A DNA stretch of 54,174 nt, taken from positions 1 to 54,174 of the forward strand of contig NZ_LGEK01000026.1 of NCBI RefSeq assembly GCF_001636615.1, written 5' to 3'. The position numbers and the translations under genes were made by a program. The notes under the pieces were generated by a model. That model saw only the letters and a program-made list of their open reading frames with translations, was not told where the DNA came from and ran no database searches. Source of the DNA: Mucilaginibacter sp. L294. GTDB lineage: Bacteria > Bacteroidota > Bacteroidia > Sphingobacteriales > Sphingobacteriaceae. Within the stretch, counting starts at the first letter, position 1. Every line of letters starts with the position of its first letter. This document shows positions 50,401 to 54,174 of the stretch, in pieces.

Positions 50401-51086
50401 TAAAGAACCCCAATGACATATTGAATAAAGAAATAAGCATCTGGGGCGACAAGATAAAATGCCCGGTTGTTGGTGTACTGAAAGATTTTAATGACAGGTC
50501 TTTTCGGCATGATCTGGCACCATTGCTTATTACCACAAACACAACCATGTACAACCAGGCAGGGATAAAAATTACAACTACAAATATTCCAGCTACCATG
50601 CAAGCTGTTAAAAAAATATTTGAGCAAACCTTCCCCGATTTTGTTTATGAGTACAAGTTTTTGGATGATAAAATTGAAAGTTTTTACAAACAGGAAACCC
50701 AGTTAGCCGCATTGTATAAAATTTTTGCAGCCATCGCCATATTCCTGAGCTGTTTGGGGCTGTATGGCTTGGCCTCGTTTATGGCTGTGCAAAGGATAAA
50801 AGAAGTGGGTATTCGTAAAGTGCTTGGTGCTACCGCAGGCAATATCGTTTACTTGTTTTCAAAAGAATTTATCATACTTATAGCCATTGCCTTTGCCATT
50901 GCTACACCTATTGCCTGGTATTACATGCACCAATGGCTGCAAGCTTATGTTTATCGCATCAGCATCAGTTGGTGGCTATTTGCAGCAGGCGGGCTTGTGG
51001 CCATCATTATTGCACTTGCAACCATAAGCTTCCAGGCAATACGGTCGGCAAGAGCAAACCCGGTGAAAAGCCTGAGAAGTGAATGA
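47412..51086 (+). CDS. Fusion of a membrane AraC-type regulator and a MacB/FtsX ABC permease
   Basis: A 1224-residue single frame from a TTG start. Residues 1-245: about seven membrane helices. About 275-380: AraC-type HTH (LSLGSLAEKLELTTHELSRI and ITGKSPAEYK). Linker 381-409. From M410 (nt 48639): a complete FtsX-type permease, which itself begins MFKNYLKIAWRSL as free-standing permeases do, with MacB-like periplasmic domains and FtsX blocks (GVRKVLGSSKSQL at about 755 and GIRKVLGATAGNI at about 1135). There is no ATPase domain and no ABC ATPase gene nearby. An even simpler reading is two genes joined by loss of a stop codon. Topology is consistent: both the HTH and the permease N-terminus face the cytoplasm. 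Confidence 0.85.
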   Translation: MNTYIFHITLYDLGFLGAIFIGFSFALQLGFVKRANRAANHFLSLALATMILWLLGVLGRDIGLDAYFSHWSWLPLQFSLAFGPLIYFYVLKITRPEYKFRRTDLLHFSPLLLELGVHVLAVRQSIKTGAATYKTPAFQQLNPALQLLAFVSVIIYLYLAHRLIEHFYQRVKFNGGDRYRYELRWLHRLLKGFGLLWLLWIPLTAADFFYYHYQLSTGAYYPLYLFLAAMVIWMAAIAFLKQEAGVPAAPLSFLKPPLPAEMKLSSIWLKKAVQTGLFYQDPELSLGSLAEKLELTTHELSRIINTALKKSFNDFINEYRVTDVARKMQDPAYNHITLLGIAFESGFNSKTTFNRTFKQITGKSPAEYKTELKKESPSYNLGRHPRFATLISNHETSFKWSHHKLNRSDMFKNYLKIAWRSLTRNKSYAAINVTGLAVGIAVCMVIFIIIQYQTSFDNFHAKKERIYRVLTEYHQAASANTSYGKEVPLPMPIGLKTSFPQIEQVAPIFASQDDQLQIAEHNGTPEKIFKEQRGVFFTAPSFFKIFNFPLLAGSYASLNDPNNVLLTKEIAEKYFGDWKTAMGKTIKLQAGGYIFEHGTEVLKVSGILATIPANTDFQLKLVVAYGTGFTGSIIAKSTDWEDRTTSDFGCYILLPPNTSADNFNQQLRAYSQKMQSAANKDSHIIQPLSAVHYDTQTGNYSNKTISHQLLNVLWLIAAFILLIACVNFINLSTAQAVNRAKEVGVRKVLGSSKSQLQIQFIIETFLIVTGAVMLAAVITILALRSVSRLLDLSLSFNLFNNPAIILFLLAVTIIVTALAGFYPAIVLSRFNPVNALKSKITANTAKGVSLRRGLVVFQFIIAQALIIGTLIIVKQMNYFMDQPLGFDKDAIVNVPFRVDSLRISRLDYLKQQLLSVNGVQAVSFNSNTPVENGNDIWSTFRFNHAVKETDFKAITKFADDGYVPAYKLPLIAGRNLQPSTYTREILINESLMKSLGIKNPNDILNKEISIWGDKIKCPVVGVLKDFNDRSFRHDLAPLLITTNTTMYNQAGIKITTTNIPATMQAVKKIFEQTFPDFVYEYKFLDDKIESFYKQETQLAALYKIFAAIAIFLSCLGLYGLASFMAVQRIKEVGIRKVLGATAGNIVYLFSKEFIILIAIAFAIATPIAWYYMHQWLQAYVYRISISWWLFAAGGLVAIIIALATISFQAIRSARANPVKSLRSE

Positions 51087-51162
51087 TATAAAACCCGCTT
51101 TCAGGGTAAAGAACTTGGATCAATAACATGAGATCTGAGGTTTAGTTGACACATTTATGTGG

Positions 51163-51196
51163 TGCGTTCCGGGGTGAGATACGGAACGCATTTTTT
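51163..51196 (+). terminator. Intrinsic terminator after the fusion gene
   Basis: TGCGTTCCG (51163-51171) pairs with CGGAACGCA (51182-51190), followed by T6. It lies 77 bp beyond the stop codon of the AraC/FtsX gene and insulates the lipid operon. Confidence 0.85.
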
Positions 51197-51230
51197 ATGA
51201 AAGGACGTATTAAACTTTAGTTGCCGCCGG

Positions 51231-51264
51231 CTCACCCATCGTGGGCCCTGCGATGCCTGGCATA
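51231..51264 (+). repeat. Dispersed direct repeat, copy B
   Basis: A 34-bp relative of 45485-45515, sharing the core ATCGTGGGCCCTG at 51238-51250. It is set in a GC-rich, otherwise featureless stretch (51197-51410) with no supported gene. Confidence 0.65.
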
Positions 51265-51413
51265 CGGTGCAGGTTTTTTTTAAAAGATACTGCGGGCATG
51301 TAATCTCTGCCGCCCCGCACCAAAATCCCCGCTCAATTCCGCCATTCAACAGCCATTGTTAACAACCCAAAATCCAATTAAAAAAAACACTTTCCAGTTT
51401 TCGGAAATTTACC

Positions 51414-51421
51414 TACATTTG
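51414..51421 (+). promoter_or_regulatory. -7 promoter box of the DUF177-rpmF-plsX-fabH operon
   Basis: TACATTTG matches TAnnTTTG exactly. Predicted transcription start near 51427 lies upstream of the TTG at 51440 but downstream of the frame's open start at 51356, so the shorter protein is preferred. Confidence 0.6.
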
Positions 51422-51439
51422 CGGGCTAATTGTTGCTCA

Positions 51440-51961
51440 TTGAAATCGCTAAAAACATATTCAATACCTTTTACCGGCCTTAAGCTGGGCAAGCATTATT
51501 TTGAATACGAAATAAACGATGCTTTTTTTGCCGAGTTTGAATACTCATTAGTTAAAAAGGCTAACCTTATTTGTAAGGTTGAACTGGACAAGCAGGAAAC
51601 AATGCTGATCCTGAACTTTGACATTACCGGCACCGTAAACGCCACCTGTGATAGATGCTTATCTGATTATCTGCAACCGATAGATATTCATGAGCAGCAG
51701 ATAGCACGCTTTACGGAAGAGGAAATGAGCGAAGATGACGAGATAATTACCCTTGGCAAGAACGATCACGAGATTGCGCTGGCCGGGTTGATATATGAAT
51801 ATGTTAATGTTGCTTTACCATTTGTTTCTGCTTGCAGTAACGAAAGCGACACCAAACAATGTGACGAGGAAATGCTGGCAAACTTAAATAAGCTTGCGGC
51901 AAATGATGAACAAACCAAGAGCACTGACCCGAGATGGGAAGCTCTTAAAAAATTAAAATAA
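51440..51961 (+). CDS. DUF177/YceD-family protein
   Basis: A 173-residue protein from a TTG start (KSLKTYSIPFTGLKLGKH, as in relatives). The frame is open back to 51356, but those 28 residues overlap the promoter and do not resemble the family. It has the conserved CDRCL knuckle (ATCDRCLSDYLQPI) and a second Cys pair near the C-terminus. YceD proteins are linked to 23S rRNA maturation and are almost always encoded just before rpmF, as here. First gene of the operon; 17 bp before rpmF. Confidence 0.9.
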   Translation: MKSLKTYSIPFTGLKLGKHYFEYEINDAFFAEFEYSLVKKANLICKVELDKQETMLILNFDITGTVNATCDRCLSDYLQPIDIHEQQIARFTEEEMSEDDEIITLGKNDHEIALAGLIYEYVNVALPFVSACSNESDTKQCDEEMLANLNKLAANDEQTKSTDPRWEALKKLK

Positions 51962-51978
51962 TATAATAACTAAAAGTT

Positions 51979-52170
51979 ATGGCACACCCAAAACGGAAAA
52001 TTTCAAAATCAAGAAGAGATAAACGCAGAACGCACTACAAAGCAGAAGCGCCTACTTTAACTACTTGCCAAACTACTGGTGCAGTACACTTGCCACACAG
52101 GGCATACACTGTTGATGGTAACGTTTACTTCAACGGAAAAATCCTTATTGAGAAAGCAGTAGCAGTTTAA
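51979..52170 (+). CDS. rpmF: 50S ribosomal protein bL32
   Basis: A 63-residue bL32: [21 protein letters not shown] basic N-terminus, then [17 protein letters not shown]. Only one cysteine is present, so it is the zinc-independent (C-minus) form rather than the four-Cys form. It binds 23S rRNA near the peptidyl-transferase region. Conserved position between DUF177 and plsX. Confidence 0.97.
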   Translation: MAHPKRKISKSRRDKRRTHYKAEAPTLTTCQTTGAVHLPHRAYTVDGNVYFNGKILIEKAVAV

Positions 52171-52186
52171 GCTTAATTTTCTGAAA

Positions 52187-53125
52187 ATGAAGATTGGCTT
52201 AGATATTATGGGCGGTGATTTCGCCCCCAAGGCAGCAGTTTTAGGGGCAATTGAAGCTTGTAAAGTTTTATCTGCCGGGCAAAAACTTGTGCTTATTGGC
52301 GACAAGGATATTGCTCTAAGCCTACTTCAGGAAAATAATTTTAGCCCCGATAACTTTGAGTTTGTACACACAACCGAAGTTATTGGCATGGGCGAACACC
52401 CCACCAAGGCTATTGTTCAGAAACCCAACTCAAGTATAAGCGTTGGTTTCCAGCTATTGAAAGAAGGTGCCTTACAGGCATTTTCATCGGCAGGGAATAC
52501 CGGTGCTATGCTGGTGGGCAGCATGTTCAGCGTAAAAACCATACCAGGTGTAATACGCCCGGCCATGACAACCATTGTACCCAAACTTAAAGGCGGTTTG
52601 GGTATTATTTTGGATGTAGGCGCCAACGCCGATTGCAAGCCCGATGTGCTTTTGCAATTTGGTATTTTAGGCAGCCTGCTTGCCGAATCTATATACGGGA
52701 TACCCAACCCGCGTATTGCGCTGATGAATATTGGCGAAGAAGAGGAAAAAGGCAACCTGCTTTTACAGGCCACCTACCCTTTAATGAAAGAAACCAAACT
52801 GTTTAACTTTGTAGGTAACGTTGAAGGGCGCGACCTTTTTGCCGACAACAATGATGTTGTTGTTTGCGATGGTTTTACAGGGAACGTTATCCTTAAGCTT
52901 GCCGAATCTTTTTACGTTATTACCCAGAAGAAAAGATTAAAAGACGAATTTTTTGACCGCTTTAACTACGAGCAATACGGCGGAAGCCCTATACTTGGGG
53001 TTAACGCGCCTGTTGTTGTTGGCCACGGCATTTCAAGCCCCGAGGCGATCAAGAACATGGTGCTGCTGTCAAGAAACATGATCGAGACCAACCTTATAGA
53101 CAAAATTAAACTGGCTTTTCAGTAA
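52187..53125 (+). CDS. plsX: Phosphate acyltransferase PlsX
   Basis: A 312-residue enzyme that makes acyl-phosphate from acyl-ACP, the first committed step of phospholipid synthesis in the PlsX/PlsY route. Family segments: MKIGLDIMGGDFAPKAAV, FSSAGNTGAMLVGS and NDVVVCDGFTGNVILKL. Full length. It lies 16 bp after rpmF and 11 bp before fabH, and links fatty-acid and phospholipid synthesis in one transcript. Confidence 0.97.
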   Translation: MKIGLDIMGGDFAPKAAVLGAIEACKVLSAGQKLVLIGDKDIALSLLQENNFSPDNFEFVHTTEVIGMGEHPTKAIVQKPNSSISVGFQLLKEGALQAFSSAGNTGAMLVGSMFSVKTIPGVIRPAMTTIVPKLKGGLGIILDVGANADCKPDVLLQFGILGSLLAESIYGIPNPRIALMNIGEEEEKGNLLLQATYPLMKETKLFNFVGNVEGRDLFADNNDVVVCDGFTGNVILKLAESFYVITQKKRLKDEFFDRFNYEQYGGSPILGVNAPVVVGHGISSPEAIKNMVLLSRNMIETNLIDKIKLAFQ

Positions 53126-53136
53126 AAAAATATAGA

Positions 53137-54126
53137 ATGAGCAAAATTACTGCTGCTATTACCGCTGTAAATGGTTACGTACCCGAGTACGTGTTAACCA
53201 ACCAGGAGCTGGAAACAATGGTGGAAACCAACGACGAGTGGATCATGAGTCGTACCGGCATTAAAGAGCGGAGGATATTAAAAGGCGAAGGGCTTGGCAC
53301 ATCAGATATGGCCGTACCGGCTGTTGAAGGCCTGCTAAAAAAGCGCGGCATTAGTGCCGAAGAGATAGACCTGATCATATTTTGCACCACCACGCCCGAT
53401 ATGCCTTTCCCGGCTACGGCAAACGTACTTGCACATAAAATTGGCGCTAAAAATGCCTGGGGGTATGATCTGCAGGCCGCTTGCTCCGGCTTCATCTTCG
53501 GCCTGGCCACCGGCGCGCAGTTTATTGAGAGTGGCAAACACACCAAAGTATTAGTAGTAGGGGGCGATAAGATGTCGTCGATCATCAACTACGAAGACCG
53601 CGCTACCTGTATCATATTTGGCGATGGCTGCGGCTGCGCCCTGCTTGAGCCTAATACCGAAGGTTATGGTATTATAGATTCGGTGCTGAAAAGCGATGGC
53701 GCGGGTTCACAGCTTTTATTCCAAAAATCGGGCGGTTCGGTTAGTCCGGCCACGCACGAAACCGTTGCCAATAAAGAACACTACGCATACCAGGAAGGCC
53801 AGGCAGTATTTAAATTTGCCGTAACCAACATGGCCGAGGTTGCCGCCGAAGTAATGGATCGCAACAACTTGGTTGCCGATGATATTGCATGGCTGGTACC
53901 GCACCAGGCAAATAAACGTATTATTGATGCTACCGCTAACCGTACCGGCATAAGTGCTGATAAGGTTATTGTAAACATTGAGCGTTACGGCAATACCACA
54001 AACGGCACCATTCCATTATGCTTATGGGAGTGGGAAGACAAATTTAAAAAGGGTGACAACCTGATTTTAGCTGCCTTTGGCGGTGGGTTTACCTGGGGCT
54101 CTATTTATTTGAAATGGGCCTACTAA
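53137..54126 (+). CDS. fabH: 3-oxoacyl-ACP synthase III
   Basis: A 329-residue initiating condensing enzyme of type II fatty-acid synthesis. Catalytic triad by position: C116 in QAACSGF, H256 in VPHQANK and N286 in YGNTTNG. It condenses an acyl-CoA primer with malonyl-ACP; branched primers are common in this phylum. Its full length is contained in the window, and the stop codon lies 48 bp before the window's end. The next gene of the usual cluster (an acetyl-CoA carboxylase subunit) may lie beyond. Confidence 0.97.
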   Translation: MSKITAAITAVNGYVPEYVLTNQELETMVETNDEWIMSRTGIKERRILKGEGLGTSDMAVPAVEGLLKKRGISAEEIDLIIFCTTTPDMPFPATANVLAHKIGAKNAWGYDLQAACSGFIFGLATGAQFIESGKHTKVLVVGGDKMSSIINYEDRATCIIFGDGCGCALLEPNTEGYGIIDSVLKSDGAGSQLLFQKSGGSVSPATHETVANKEHYAYQEGQAVFKFAVTNMAEVAAEVMDRNNLVADDIAWLVPHQANKRIIDATANRTGISADKVIVNIERYGNTTNGTIPLCLWEWEDKFKKGDNLILAAFGGGFTWGSIYLKWAY

Positions 54127-54129
54127 CTG

Positions 54130-54154
54130 ATGTGCAGATTTAAAATGTGCAGAT
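54130..54154 (+). repeat. Short direct repeat after fabH
   Basis: ATGTGCAGAT at 54130-54139 and 54145-54154, period 15. It may be a dispersed intergenic repeat, interrupted by the end of the contig. Confidence 0.5.
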
Positions 54155-54155
54155 A

Positions 54156-54174
54156 CTGTCTCTTATAAACATCT
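54156..54174. other. Probable Tn5 mosaic-end (tagmentation adapter) remnant
   Basis: The last 19 bases read CTGTCTCTTATAAACATCT, which equals the Tn5 mosaic end CTGTCTCTTATACACATCT at 18 of 19 positions. It is at the very end of the window, the place expected for untrimmed library adapter, so it should not be treated as genomic sequence. Confidence 0.8.

Noticed and set aside
47412..51086. Splitting the fusion into two annotated genes
   Set aside because: The frame is continuous with no stop or frameshift between the AraC and permease parts; kept as one gene, with the internal Met410 noted.
51155..51349. 64-residue minus-strand frame in the gap before the lipid operon
   Set aside because: It crosses the terminator and the dispersed repeat copy B; cysteine/arginine-rich translation typical of non-coding GC-rich repeats.
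51356..51439. N-terminal 28 codons of the longest DUF177 frame
   Set aside because: They contain the promoter box and do not resemble the family, so the start at 51440 is preferred.
54156..54174. A natural Tn5-type transposon end
   Set aside because: Position at the exact window end and near identity with the tagmentation adapter make a library artefact far more likely; no transposase gene is near.
1..54174. tRNA, rRNA, CRISPR array, prophage or intact insertion sequence
   Set aside because: Scanning the intergenic regions by eye showed no TPsiC-like motif with cloverleaf partners, no regularly spaced long repeats and no transposase or integrase motif. A tRNA or Rfam search would be decisive.

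Overview
The window looks like a chromosomal segment of a Bacteroidota bacterium, most likely family Sphingobacteriaceae (Mucilaginibacter/Pedobacter-like). The reasons are the gliding-motility lipoprotein gene gldD, a hybrid histidine kinase ending in an AraC-type domain, DUF2911, DUF5009 and other families typical of the phylum, weak Shine-Dalgarno sequences, several TTG/GTG starts, and promoter-like TAnnTTTG boxes. The genus is inferred from gene style and was not tested. The right end of the window carries a near-perfect Tn5 mosaic-end sequence, so it is probably a contig end from a tagmentation library.

Layout. 1-396: gene-free edge with a cluster of TGTTCCA/TGGAACA heptamers. 0.4-4.3 kb: a serine hydrolase and a DPP-IV-type peptidase, divergent. 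4.4-9.0 kb: DNA and RNA maintenance block, with mutY-ssb on minus and, divergently, HU-family protein, TPR protein, a 29-residue bS22/mS38-like basic peptide and RNase G. 9.1-12.1 kb: two unknown genes and radA. 12.2-15.6 kb: minus-strand set of a lipid-flippase-like membrane protein, a GT2 glycosyltransferase and a GAF-PP2C phosphatase. 15.9-26.9 kb: PQQ sugar dehydrogenase, SNF2 helicase, NAD(P)-binding protein, dapF, an HtrA protease, acyltransferase, CDF transporter and DUF2911 protein. 27.2-32.7 kb: ECF sigma/anti-sigma pair, a small membrane protein, DinB protein, histidine kinase, glycosyltransferase and methyltransferase. 32.9-36.1 kb: a TPR-kinase-receiver-AraC hybrid regulator, followed by three 21-bp-phased direct repeats in front of a small zinc-ribbon gene. 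36.2-45.2 kb: aroE-gldD, greA-HIT, a 2-hydroxyacid dehydrogenase, an EcsC-like protein, rsmA (ksgA) divergent from pdxA, DUF5009 protein and a DUF985 cupin. 45.2-51.4 kb: a less core-like stretch bracketed by two related direct repeats, containing a secreted unknown, a luciferase-like oxidoreductase and a 1224-residue AraC/FtsX-permease fusion. 51.4-54.1 kb: the conserved DUF177-rpmF-plsX-fabH lipid-synthesis operon.

Most of the window is housekeeping. The parts that stand out are the AraC/FtsX fusion; a 56-bp composite element present twice, 24 kb apart, with conserved internal spacing; the phased triplet downstream of the hybrid regulator; the tiny ribosomal-type ORF; perfect 40- and 50-bp palindromes used as terminators; and a dispersed set of intergenic inverted repeats. 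I saw no tRNA, rRNA, CRISPR array or intact insertion sequence.
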